A stretch of DNA of 64,000 nucleotides from Anaerolineae bacterium (GTDB lineage Bacteria; Chloroflexota; Anaerolineae; Aggregatilineales; Phototrophicaceae), in assembly GCA_022822545.1 (NCBI GenBank), contig JAJEBE010000006.1:124001-188000 (forward strand), given 5' to 3'. Below the pieces are notes generated by a model, which saw nothing but the letters and a program-made list of their open reading frames with translations, searched no databases and had not been told where the DNA came from. Made by a program: the position numbers and the translations under genes. Below, in pieces: positions 35,203 through 43,249 of the stretch (positions within the stretch are counted from its first letter, which is position 1; every line of letters starts with the position of its first letter).

Positions 35203-36303
35203 ATGAAGATGAAAGCCGCTGTTCTCACTGAAACCAACACACCCTTCCGCATCGAAACTGTGGACTTGCAGCCGCCGCAAGCCGGCGAAGTGCTGGTCAA
35301 GATGGCGGCGAGCGGTGTCTGCCACAGCGACTGGCATATCGTGGAAGGCTTGTCATATTATCCCCTGCCGATCATCTGCGGCCATGAAGGCGCAGGCATC
35401 GTGGAAGCGGTTGGCGAAGGCGTCACAAGCGTGAAGCCGGGCGACCACGCGACCTTGAATTTCCGCGCCAATTGCGGCGACTGCTTTTATTGCCAGCGCG
35501 GCAAGCCCAATTTGTGCGAAGTCTATACGCCGGTGCTGCGCTCGGGCTTGCAGATCGACGGCACCAGCCGCGTTTCCCTGAATGGCGAGCCGATATTCGT
35601 CATGACCGGCTTGGGCTGTTTCGCCGAATACGTCGTCATACCGCAAGAAGCTTGTGTGCCGATCCGCCCTGATGTGCCGCTGGAGGTGGCGGCCTTGGTC
35701 GGCTGCGCCGTCTCGACCGGCGTCGGCGCGGCGATTTATACCGCCGATGTGCGCCCGGGGGAAAGCGTCGCGGTCTATGGCGCCGGCGGCGTCGGTTTGA
35801 ATATCATCATGGGCGCCGCTATGTGTGGCGCAGACCCGATCATCGCCGTCGATACCAATAGCAGCAAAATGGAAATCGCCCGCGAATTCGGCGCGACGCA
35901 CAGCCTGTACTCTGACGATACAACCATTGACGAAATCCAGAAGCTGACGGCTGGGCGCGGCGCTGATCATGTCTTTGAATCGGTGGGATTGGTGGCGCTG
36001 CAGGAGACCGCCTTCGCCGCCACGCGCCCGGGCGGCACACTCACGCTCGTCGGCTTGACGCCCTTGGGCAGCGGCACGAACCTGCCCGGCTCCGTCATCA
36101 CCCGCACGGAAAAGGTCATCCGCGGCAGCTTTTATGGGTCGGTGCTGCCCCAGCGGGATTTCCCCATATTCCTGGATCTATACCGCAACGGCAAGCTCAA
36201 GCTGGATGAACTGGTGACGCGCCGCTATCGCCTGGATGAGATCAACGAAGCGTACCAAGATATGCTGACCGGCGAAGTCGCCCGTGGCATCATCGTTTTC
36301 TAA
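35203..36303 (+). CDS. Zinc-dependent alcohol dehydrogenase, paralogue 1
   Basis: A 366-residue medium-chain dehydrogenase. Catalytic zinc ligands are in '[10 protein letters not shown]' and '[10 protein letters not shown]'; the four structural-zinc cysteines in '[15 protein letters not shown]'; NAD binding in '[14 protein letters not shown]' with Asp in '[10 protein letters not shown]'. It resembles class III-type enzymes (formaldehyde or long alcohols), but the substrate is not certain. AAGGGG precedes ATG 35203. The next gene is a close paralogue, so the pair arose by tandem duplication. Confidence 0.93.
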   Translation: MKMKAAVLTETNTPFRIETVDLQPPQAGEVLVKMAASGVCHSDWHIVEGLSYYPLPIICGHEGAGIVEAVGEGVTSVKPGDHATLNFRANCGDCFYCQRGKPNLCEVYTPVLRSGLQIDGTSRVSLNGEPIFVMTGLGCFAEYVVIPQEACVPIRPDVPLEVAALVGCAVSTGVGAAIYTADVRPGESVAVYGAGGVGLNIIMGAAMCGADPIIAVDTNSSKMEIAREFGATHSLYSDDTTIDEIQKLTAGRGADHVFESVGLVALQETAFAATRPGGTLTLVGLTPLGSGTNLPGSVITRTEKVIRGSFYGSVLPQRDFPIFLDLYRNGKLKLDELVTRRYRLDEINEAYQDMLTGEVARGIIVF

Positions 36304-36304
36304 C

Positions 36305-36438
36305 CACCCACCCCAAACCCCTTTGCCATCTCTATGGGAAAGCATCCCAAAATGAGGGAGGGGCTTTTGCTGTGAGATATCGGTTGCGCATTGCTCCCCT
36401 TCCCTCTTTATGGGGGAAGGGGCGGGGGATGGGGGGCG
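36305..36438. repeat. Composite GC-rich intergenic repeat
   Basis: Same layout as 26385-26520: CACCCACCCCAAACCCC to GAGGGAGGGGCTTTT on the left, then CCCCTTCCCTC and GGGGGAAGGGGCGGGGGAT on the right. It fills the gap between the two dehydrogenase paralogues. Confidence 0.7.
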
Positions 36439-36472
36439 ATCATACGATTTAGACTAGATAAGGCAAACTCCC

Positions 36473-37573
36473 ATGCAAATGCAAGCGGCAATCCTGACGG
36501 AGGCGCATACGCCCTTCAAAATCGAAACGGTAGACATCGATCCGCCCAAGGCGGGCGAGGTACTCGTGAAAATGGCGGCGGCCGGCATCTGCCACAGCGA
36601 CTGGCACATCGTAGCGGGCAAGGCGCCATTTCACGCGCCGATTATCCTGGGCCACGAAGGTTCCGGCATCATCGAGGCGGTCGGCGCCGGCGTGACGCGC
36701 GTGCAGCCGGGCGACCACGTCACGCTAAGCTGGAAGGCTTGCTGCGGCGAATGCTTCTATTGCCGGAACGATCAGCCCGCCATCTGCGATACCCACGCCG
36801 TCGACATCACTGCCGGCCTCATGACAGACGGCACAAGCCGCATGCGTTGGCGCGGCGAGACCTTGCACCAATGGGGCGGTCTCAGCACTTTTGCCGAGTA
36901 CGCGGTCCTGCGCGAAGCGAGCGTCGTGCCCATCCGCAAAGATGTGCCGCTGGAAGTGGCGGCCTTGGTCGGCTGCGCCGTCTCCACCGGCGTCGGCGCG
37001 GCGATGTATACCGCTGAGGTGCGCTCGGGACAAAGCGTCGCCGTCTTCGGCGCAGGCGGCGTCGGCCTCAATATCATTCAAGGCGCGGCTTTATGCGGCG
37101 CGGATCCTATCATCGCGGTCGATACCAACAGCAGCAAAATGGAGATCGCCCGCGACTTCGGCGCCACCCACTGCTTGCTGTCTGACGAAACGGTCGTCGG
37201 CGAGATTCAGAAGCTGACCGAAGGGCGCGGCGCGGATCACTGCTTCGAATCGGTGGGCATCCCGGCATTGCAGGAAACCGCCATCGCCGCAGTGCGTCCC
37301 GGCGGCATCGTCACCCTCGTCGGCATCACGCCGCAAGACAGCCGGACAACGATCCTCGGGCAGGTCATCACCTGCACCGAGCGGAAGATTCGTGGCAGCT
37401 TCTATGGCTCGATCAATCCGGCGCGGGATTTTCACATGTTTCTGGATCTGTATCAGGCGGGCAGGCTCAAGCTGGAGGAGTTGGTGACGCGACGCTATCG
37501 GCTGGACGAGATCAACGAGGCTTATGCGTCCATGCTGACGGGTGGTGTGGCGCGGGGCGTGATTGTGTTTTAG
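36473..37573 (+). CDS. Zinc-dependent alcohol dehydrogenase, paralogue 2
   Basis: A 366-residue protein of the same length as the upstream gene and very similar through the NAD domain ('[20 protein letters not shown]', '[18 protein letters not shown]' are almost identical). Catalytic '[10 protein letters not shown]' and 'LGHEGSGII' and the structural 'CCGECFYCRNDQPAIC' are intact. The segment around residues 110-140 differs most (THAVDITAGLMTDGTSRM), which is where substrate specificity could have diverged. It is likely co-transcribed with the first copy. It ends three bases before the convergent fusion gene. Confidence 0.93.
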   Translation: MQMQAAILTEAHTPFKIETVDIDPPKAGEVLVKMAAAGICHSDWHIVAGKAPFHAPIILGHEGSGIIEAVGAGVTRVQPGDHVTLSWKACCGECFYCRNDQPAICDTHAVDITAGLMTDGTSRMRWRGETLHQWGGLSTFAEYAVLREASVVPIRKDVPLEVAALVGCAVSTGVGAAMYTAEVRSGQSVAVFGAGGVGLNIIQGAALCGADPIIAVDTNSSKMEIARDFGATHCLLSDETVVGEIQKLTEGRGADHCFESVGIPALQETAIAAVRPGGIVTLVGITPQDSRTTILGQVITCTERKIRGSFYGSINPARDFHMFLDLYQAGRLKLEELVTRRYRLDEINEAYASMLTGGVARGVIVF

Positions 37574-37576
37574 TCT

Positions 37577-39829
37577 CTACATCTGATTCCCATAAGCCTG
37601 ACCGACCGCGCTGGCCTGCGAGCTGACCACGCGAATCAACTCCTCATCGCTGTCCCGCACGAACTCGCGCAGCTCGGCCATATCAGTCACGCCGACATCG
37701 GCCAGCGCCCGCGCCGCATAATGCTTGAAGGTGTTGATGTAGAAGACCATCGAATTGGCTTTCTCCTCGAAGAAGCGGTAGCCAGCTTTGCCTTCGACAT
37801 TGCGCGTCCGCCCGCCGGGGCGCAAACGCTTCCGCGCCAAAGCCGGGTTGGCGCTCTCGATGATCATGGTCGGCGCCGAGGCGCTGCCGTGATAAGGCAT
37901 GCAGACCTTGCCGCTCTTGTGCTCGAAGTAGATATCGCCTTGCTCAATGACGCAGCGCGCCAACTGCTGATTATAAGAGATCAAGTCAACGCCCATGAGC
38001 AGCAGATGCCCCATAGAAGTGCCAATGCCGCCTTCGACGGCGATGGTCACATGGTTGAAGCGCTCGTCGGTCGTGATGCTGTAGACCTCTTCCAGCGTGG
38101 TCACCGCCATGCCGTTGCTGGCCGAGGTGCATTGCCGGCCGCCGCCATGCCCGAAGAAGAGACCATCGGCGCGGACCTCTGGCGCGATCAGCTTGAGGCA
38201 TTGCGCCTTGTCGCTGACCTGCCCGACGAAAAGCTCGATGTCATCGCCGAATTCGGCGCGGATGGCCGCCGCTGCGTCGATCACGCGCGGATCGGAATTG
38301 ATGGTGTAGATGCGGAAGAGGCGAACGCCAGCCTGCTCATAGAGATAAGTCGCGGCTTCCACTTCTTCCGCGACATCGCTGCAGCCGATGGCGGCGCCGA
38401 TGTTGCGGGCGGCGCGCTGATAATCGGCCTCGCTCAGCCCCAGCCGCTTGAGCACATCCTTGGCTGCTTTGATGACGGCCGCCTGCCGCTCGATATAACC
38501 GGCGAAGATGCTGTTGCGATGGGTGAAGATGGCGTGGTGCCCGATGGCGGCGGTGACCAGCACATCGCGCCAGCCGGAGATCGCGGGCATGGAACCGAAG
38601 CCGAGCACGCTGCGCGGATGCTTGCCGATCCGGTTGAACAAGCCGCATTCGGCGCTGAGCGTGCGCGAGACATGCCGCGAAGACGACATCTTGCGATAGC
38701 CCAAGTCTTTCCAGGAATAGGTGCTGGTGATATAAGGCGCTTCCTTGAGCCCCAGCACGGTCTCCACCGTGCTTGAGCGGCGGTTGCTGCGCGGTGGAAT
38801 CGTGTCGCCGTTGTTGATGCGATCAAGCGTAGAGCGTACCTCGGGGCTTTGGTTGCTGCGGAAGAAATCGGCGCGCTGCGCCAGGCTGAGCGTACGGCGC
38901 TCCGGCCCGAACTGCCAGATGATCGGACTGCCGTTCCTGTTCATGTGCAGTGTGCCCCGATCGACATCCGTGAGTATCAAGCCGATGCTGCGGCTATCAG
39001 CTTTGGGCAGGTAACGACTGTAATAGATGTTCTCTTCATATTGGATCGGCTGATAATTTGGCGCGGCGAAATCGCTATTGGGCGGGTTGTCATCTTCGAG
39101 CGCTTCCAATGCGAAGGCGAATTTGAGCGCCGCTTCGTCGTTCAGGGCGGCGTAATCCACCCGCTCGACCTCCTGACGATAAGGTTCGGGGATCATGAAA
39201 ACAGCCTGGCCTAATTCGAAAGGCTGCCGGTAAAGCGCTTCCAGGGCCTTGCGCCGCATGTTAAGTTGGTCCTTTTCGCCAGTGCTCATCTCGGCGAATG
39301 TGCGTGTCTCGCCCTCTGGGATGAACATATCATCAAAGCCAAACCCATTGGCGCCGCGCAGCGTCTTCGCGATTGTCCCAGCCGTATTCCCTTCCCGAAT
39401 TTGCACTTCGGCGCCATCGTAAACAGCGATCAAGACCTTCGCCAAAGCGGTGCGGTCACGTCCTTTCAGCCAGCCCTCGGCGATCATACGGCGCATTTCC
39501 GCTTCTTCGCAGAAGTCCTTGATGTAGGCGCCGGGCCGCCCGCCCAAGCCCCGTATGGCCAACGAGGTCTCCTCGATGAGGATAGGGTTGTAGTCATTCG
39601 CCTTGTAGGCTTCTATCGCTTTATGCGCGGCGACCTTGTAGGGATCCAGGCTTTGTATCTCTTCGATATTGAGCTTCACCCCCAGGATTTCATACCCGGG
39701 CAGCAGGCGGCGGAATTCCGCCAGTTTATTGCGATTGGTCGTGGCGACTTCGAGGTAGGGCAGGGCGGCGCGGCGCGTTTGCAGCGTGTTGATGACCTTG
39801 GGCTCGGTCGTGTACAGAGGTCTGGGCAT
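37577..39829 (-). CDS. Fusion of HAM1/RdgB-like pyrophosphatase and IMPDH/GMP-reductase-like domain
   Basis: A 750-residue protein with two purine-enzyme modules. Residues 24-200 match HAM1/RdgB: 'LEVATTNRNKLAEFRRLLPG', 'PILIEETSLAIRGLGGRPG' (the usual D-D/S-G-L is E-E-T-S-L) and 'GFGFDDMFIPEGETRTFAEM'. Residues about 420-720 match an IMPDH or GMP-reductase barrel: 'VDAAAAIRAEFGDDIELFVG'-like strand (read IDAAAAIRAEFGDDIELFVG), the loop 'FGHGGGRQCTSASNGMA' with Cys567 at the catalytic position, 'IAVEGGIGTSMGHLLLMGVD' (phosphate site) and 'MPYHGSASAP' for the flap region. No CBS domains. Residues 205-415 are unassigned. It may cleanse or salvage inosine or xanthosine nucleotides (inference). 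Apparently monocistronic. Confidence 0.8.
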   Translation of the reverse strand: MPRPLYTTEPKVINTLQTRRAALPYLEVATTNRNKLAEFRRLLPGYEILGVKLNIEEIQSLDPYKVAAHKAIEAYKANDYNPILIEETSLAIRGLGGRPGAYIKDFCEEAEMRRMIAEGWLKGRDRTALAKVLIAVYDGAEVQIREGNTAGTIAKTLRGANGFGFDDMFIPEGETRTFAEMSTGEKDQLNMRRKALEALYRQPFELGQAVFMIPEPYRQEVERVDYAALNDEAALKFAFALEALEDDNPPNSDFAAPNYQPIQYEENIYYSRYLPKADSRSIGLILTDVDRGTLHMNRNGSPIIWQFGPERRTLSLAQRADFFRSNQSPEVRSTLDRINNGDTIPPRSNRRSSTVETVLGLKEAPYITSTYSWKDLGYRKMSSSRHVSRTLSAECGLFNRIGKHPRSVLGFGSMPAISGWRDVLVTAAIGHHAIFTHRNSIFAGYIERQAAVIKAAKDVLKRLGLSEADYQRAARNIGAAIGCSDVAEEVEAATYLYEQAGVRLFRIYTINSDPRVIDAAAAIRAEFGDDIELFVGQVSDKAQCLKLIAPEVRADGLFFGHGGGRQCTSASNGMAVTTLEEVYSITTDERFNHVTIAVEGGIGTSMGHLLLMGVDLISYNQQLARCVIEQGDIYFEHKSGKVCMPYHGSASAPTMIIESANPALARKRLRPGGRTRNVEGKAGYRFFEEKANSMVFYINTFKHYAARALADVGVTDMAELREFVRDSDEELIRVVSSQASAVGQAYGNQM

Positions 39830-40029
39830 GTGTTGATCGTTCCGGGGTTGGGGCGGACGCTAGATTGAATTATCGCAGACCTCGGCGAGTAAGGGTAGTC
39901 GAGACAGACGCAAGCGCGCGTTTCTCCTCAGACAAGTCTAACGCTATTCGCTTCATGCGAGCCAAGTGCGCTTATCGAGACGTGAATGCATTACGTCAAT
40001 TGACATACACTGTTCAGAGTTGCTAAGAA

Positions 40030-40125
40030 ATGCTTGAGTTCTCGCAAGTGTTCGAGTACAATTATCGTACTGTAGAAGAAATCAGCGTTGGGCGTATCAA
40101 AGACGGCTGGGAGATTGTGAGTTAA
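40030..40125 (+). CDS. Possible 31-residue small protein
   Basis: ATG at 40030, TAA at 40123. The peptide ends in 'GRIKDGWEIVS', recalling the end of DUF4177-type small proteins (GWELVS). A TTGACA lies at 40000-40005. There is no ribosome-binding site, so it may instead be the remnant of a longer gene. It is followed after five bases by another small frame. The stretch 39830-40029 upstream holds nothing else that I recognise. Confidence 0.25.
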   Translation: MLEFSQVFEYNYRTVEEISVGRIKDGWEIVS

Positions 40126-40130
40126 CATCC

Positions 40131-40298
40131 GTGTCTGAAAGAAAGTCTTCAATGCCGGACAAGCGCGGATTCCTCTACCTGATTGCTATAATCGCAGCGC
40201 TGACGGTTCTCTTGGCCGCAAATGCTGGGCGTTCTCCACTCGATATTTTAGCATACCTCGGATTCACAACGGGCATCACCTACATCTTCTTCGGCTGA
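40131..40298 (+). CDS. Possible small membrane protein (55 residues)
   Basis: Starts at GTG 40131 or ATG 40152; stops at TGA 40296-40298. A charged N terminus (SERKSSMPDKRG) is followed by a hydrophobic span 'FLYLIAIIAALTVLLAANAG' and a second weakly hydrophobic end 'YLGFTTGITYIFFG'. The next small membrane gene starts three bases after its stop, which suggests co-translation. No ribosome-binding site is evident at GTG 40131. Confidence 0.45.
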   Translation: MSERKSSMPDKRGFLYLIAIIAALTVLLAANAGRSPLDILAYLGFTTGITYIFFG

Positions 40299-40301
40299 TG
40301 C

Positions 40302-40589
40302 ATGAGGCTAGTTTTATATATCCTGTGCATTTTCATTATCCTGCTTGCATCCGCTTTGTTTGTCTTAGGATATGAAGGGACACAGATACGCGAGTTTCTG
40401 CTCGGTGTTGCGGCGATAATAGTGGTGGCGTCGCGAGTGATTCGACCTCAAACCCAGAACCCGGAGCCCAAAGACTTGGACGATCAAACCGAAGACCAGC
40501 GGGAACAACGTTTGAGGTTGAGGGATGAAAACCAGCAGGAAGAATCAGAATTCCATGACTCATCAAAGTCCAGCCGGCAATCAGGCTGA
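40302..40589 (+). CDS. Small membrane protein with charged tail
   Basis: A 95-residue protein: two adjacent membrane spans ('LVLYILCIFIILLASALFVL' and 'FLLGVAAIIVVASRVI') followed by a strongly charged, Gln/Glu/Arg-rich cytoplasmic tail (DQTEDQREQRLRLRDENQQE). It is not a family that I recognise. It follows the 55-residue frame by three bases, so the two probably form a small operon, and converges with the YceI gene. Confidence 0.5.
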   Translation: MRLVLYILCIFIILLASALFVLGYEGTQIREFLLGVAAIIVVASRVIRPQTQNPEPKDLDDQTEDQREQRLRLRDENQQEESEFHDSSKSSRQSG

Positions 40590-40613
40590 TACCGGATTTG
40601 ATTTTGCTGCCAG

Positions 40614-41471
40614 TTAGTTCGTCCGCGCGACGAAGTCCAGGCGCAATTCGACATCGTCCGTCACATTCGCCACGCTCGGCACTTCGGGAATCACCAGACC
40701 GAAATCCGCATAAAGCAAGTTCGCTGCCGCGCTGCCACTGATCTGCGTCTCGCTGTCCAATGTGACCGCGGCGCTGAAGATGACGCTGCGTGTGACCCCG
40801 ACTACCGTTAAGTCGCCGGCGATATCAAAGCCGATGGACTCGCCCACAGCCACAGAATTGGCCGAGAAGTTGCTAAGCGTGCGTGGTTCGAAGACGATGA
40901 ATTCAAATTCGTTCCGCGCCGATTTCAAAATCTGGCTGCGCAAAGCGCGATTGCGGAAGCTGTTGTCCGTCTCCAGCGTGCGCGCGTTAATCACGATGGC
41001 GCCGATGGTCGAATTGGTCGGATTCGCCAGATCCACCATGATGCTGCCCCCGACCTCGTTGGTGGACCCGATCACGGTCGTCCGTACGCCGCGCAAGTCT
41101 TCTTGCAGGGTAAAGCTGGCGAGACTTTCATCGTCGACTATGCTGAACTCGATCGGCTCGCTGGCTGGCGCGGCCGCTTCCATAGCCGCGGCGACGCTCG
41201 AATCCACCGCTTCAGCCACGGCGACGGCCACGGCATCGGCAATCACGGTATTCGCCACATCAACAATCGCCGTGCCGACGGCATCAGCCATTGTGTCCTC
41301 GCTCGCCTCGAGCGTTGCCAGCGCGTCTTCCACCGACAGGCTTGCTTCGCCGGATCCGCCGGTGATCCAGATATAACCGAGGATGCCGGCGGCCGCCCCG
41401 CCGCCCACTGCTATCAGCAGAAGCAGCAATACCAGCAGATAGGAAATCCCGCGCCTGCTCTCATTCGACAT
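40614..41471 (-). CDS. YceI-family protein with membrane anchor
   Basis: A 285-residue protein. An N-terminal span ('ISYLLVLLLLLIAVGGGAAA') anchors it to the membrane; a helical Ala/Asp/Val-rich spacer (residues about 55-105) follows; then a YceI domain ('RTTVIGSTNEVGGSIMVDLA', 'NEFEFIVFEP', 'GDLTVVGVTRSVIFSAAVTL'). YceI lipocalin-like barrels bind isoprenoid lipids such as quinones. The Ala-rich spacer is unusual for the family and may form a coiled coil. The ATG at 41471 is preferred to 41492. Confidence 0.85.
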   Translation of the reverse strand: MSNESRRGISYLLVLLLLLIAVGGGAAAGILGYIWITGGSGEASLSVEDALATLEASEDTMADAVGTAIVDVANTVIADAVAVAVAEAVDSSVAAAMEAAAPASEPIEFSIVDDESLASFTLQEDLRGVRTTVIGSTNEVGGSIMVDLANPTNSTIGAIVINARTLETDNSFRNRALRSQILKSARNEFEFIVFEPRTLSNFSANSVAVGESIGFDIAGDLTVVGVTRSVIFSAAVTLDSETQISGSAAANLLYADFGLVIPEVPSVANVTDDVELRLDFVARTN

Positions 41472-41669
41472 AGGTCTGTTCTCCCGATTCACGACTTACG
41501 CCGTGCGGACCAAAATATCTCGAGGCCATTCTAGCGGGTATAGCGGCGAATTTGCAGTTCGTATTGTCAGCCGCGCCGAACGTTTACCATACGCTTACAT
41601 ATTTCGCATTGTGCGGGCGCGGGTGTTACAATCGTGCTCGACAATCAGGTGTGATTGCTGGAGGGTGAT

Positions 41670-42356
41670 ATGTCTGTTTCAGTACGATGGTTGGGGCACT
41701 CAGCTTGTTCGCTGGATATCGACGGCCGCAAGGTCCTCATCGATCCCTTCGTGAGCGGCAATCCCATAGCCAAAGCCGCGGCGAAGGACCTCGATGCTGA
41801 AATCATTCTATTGACACACGCCCACGGGGACCACGTTGGCGATTCGGTCGAGATCGCCAAACGAACCGGCGCCTTGGTGGTCTGCAATTTTGAAATGGGT
41901 GATTGGTTTATGGCGCACGGCGTGCAGAATGTTTATCAAGGCAACCCCGGCGGCACCTATCGCAATGACTGGATGAGCGCCAAATGGACCATCGCTTTTC
42001 ATAGTTCGTCTTTCCCCGATGGCACCTATGGCGGGCAACCCAACGGCTTTGTCATCCGCGGCGGCGGCGCGACCATTTATCACGCCGGCGATACCAGCCT
42101 CTTCAGTGACATGCAACTCATAGGCGAAGAAGGTCTCGATCTCGCGCTTATACCCATCGGCGACTGCTTCACGATGGGCATTGATGACTCGATCAGAGCC
42201 ATTAAGCTGTTGCAGCCCAAAGTCGTCGTGCCTATGCACTACAATACCTTTCCGCCTATTGAGCAAGATCCCCAAGCCTGGGCGGAGCGGGTCGCCAGCG
42301 AGACCGACGCGCAGCCAATCGTGCCGGAGCCGGATGGTTCAGTGAGTGTCAAGTGA
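41670..42356 (+). CDS. Metal-dependent hydrolase, UPF0173 family
   Basis: A 228-residue metallo-beta-lactamase-fold protein. The metal motif 'LLTHAHGDHVGDSVEIAKR' (HxHxDH) is intact, with further ligands in 'IYHAGDTSLF' and 'VVVPMHYNTFPPI'. It is typical of UPF0173 proteins, whose substrates are unknown. GGAGGG precedes ATG 41670. Contrast the paralogue at 16457-17134, which has lost this motif. Confidence 0.94.
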   Translation: MSVSVRWLGHSACSLDIDGRKVLIDPFVSGNPIAKAAAKDLDAEIILLTHAHGDHVGDSVEIAKRTGALVVCNFEMGDWFMAHGVQNVYQGNPGGTYRNDWMSAKWTIAFHSSSFPDGTYGGQPNGFVIRGGGATIYHAGDTSLFSDMQLIGEEGLDLALIPIGDCFTMGIDDSIRAIKLLQPKVVVPMHYNTFPPIEQDPQAWAERVASETDAQPIVPEPDGSVSVK

Positions 42357-42360
42357 GCTT

Positions 42361-43224
42361 CTAAGGCCTGTGTTGATCTTCTTCGTATAAGCGGCGGATA
42401 TACCGCTCGATCTTTTGATGTGTCGCATCGTTGTAGTTAATCCCGAGCGCGGCGGAAAGTTCCAGCGACAGGCGGCGAAATAGCGCTAGTTGAGTCAGCA
42501 GCCCCCGCCATAGATCTCGCGCATCCCAACCTGCCCATAGTTCCCCGATGGCGCGGATGGTCTCATCATCGGCCCACCGAGCGACGCGCTTGCCCAGCAG
42601 CCAGGTGTTGATATTCTCCTCATGCGTCGCGCGGGCATGCCATTCCAGCAGGCGGAGCAAGTTTTCCTTCATAGTCCAGTCGCGGTATTTAACCACCCAG
42701 AATTCACGCCGGCGGATAAACTGCGCCACATGAATCGCTTCGAACCAAAACTCGTTGATCGTCGCCAGGACCTCGTCGGCCTCCGGCGCGGGCGGCGCGG
42801 GAAATATACGCGGCGAAGGCGGCAAGCCGCGATAGAGCCCGTCCTTGTCGAGCGCGACGATATAACCTCTCTGGTACTCGTCGCTGAGGGCGCCGCTGTC
42901 GATTTCCGCTCGCAGACTGTCCACGCTCATGAATTGAAAATCGACCTTGTAGCCACCGGCAAACCAGACCAAGCGATAGGGGGCGTCTTCAAACAGCGGA
43001 AAGCGAATCCAGACCTCGCCCAGCGCGTCAAGCCAACTGTCGTCGATGGCGTAGGCTTCGATGTCGACGGTGATGACCTGGATGTCCAGATCAGAGTATT
43101 CGTCGACTGAGTCGTCGGCGCGGGCCAGCGAGCCGGTTACCACAAGGGCGCGGATGGCGTCCTCGCCGCGCGCCCATCCCACCAGCTTGTCAATATATGG
43201 ATGCTCGATTGTCACAGTTGCCAC
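42361..43224 (-). CDS. Aminoglycoside 6-adenylyltransferase-like nucleotidyltransferase
   Basis: A 287-residue protein of the AadK/ANT(6) family. The nucleotidyltransferase motif 'VVTGSLARADDSVDEYSDLD' (GS...DxD) is intact, and the helical C-terminal domain with 'EFWVVKYRDWTMKENLLRLL' and 'WHARATHEENINTWLLGKRV' follows. The relatives adenylate streptomycin; chromosomal homologues in soil and water bacteria often have no proven resistance role. Start is GTG 43224. Composition matches neighbours, so recent transfer is not indicated. Confidence 0.88.
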   Translation of the reverse strand: MATVTIEHPYIDKLVGWARGEDAIRALVVTGSLARADDSVDEYSDLDIQVITVDIEAYAIDDSWLDALGEVWIRFPLFEDAPYRLVWFAGGYKVDFQFMSVDSLRAEIDSGALSDEYQRGYIVALDKDGLYRGLPPSPRIFPAPPAPEADEVLATINEFWFEAIHVAQFIRRREFWVVKYRDWTMKENLLRLLEWHARATHEENINTWLLGKRVARWADDETIRAIGELWAGWDARDLWRGLLTQLALFRRLSLELSAALGINYNDATHQKIERYIRRLYEEDQHRP

Positions 43225-43249
43225 GTCGCGCTAGTCATGTCGCGTCGGC

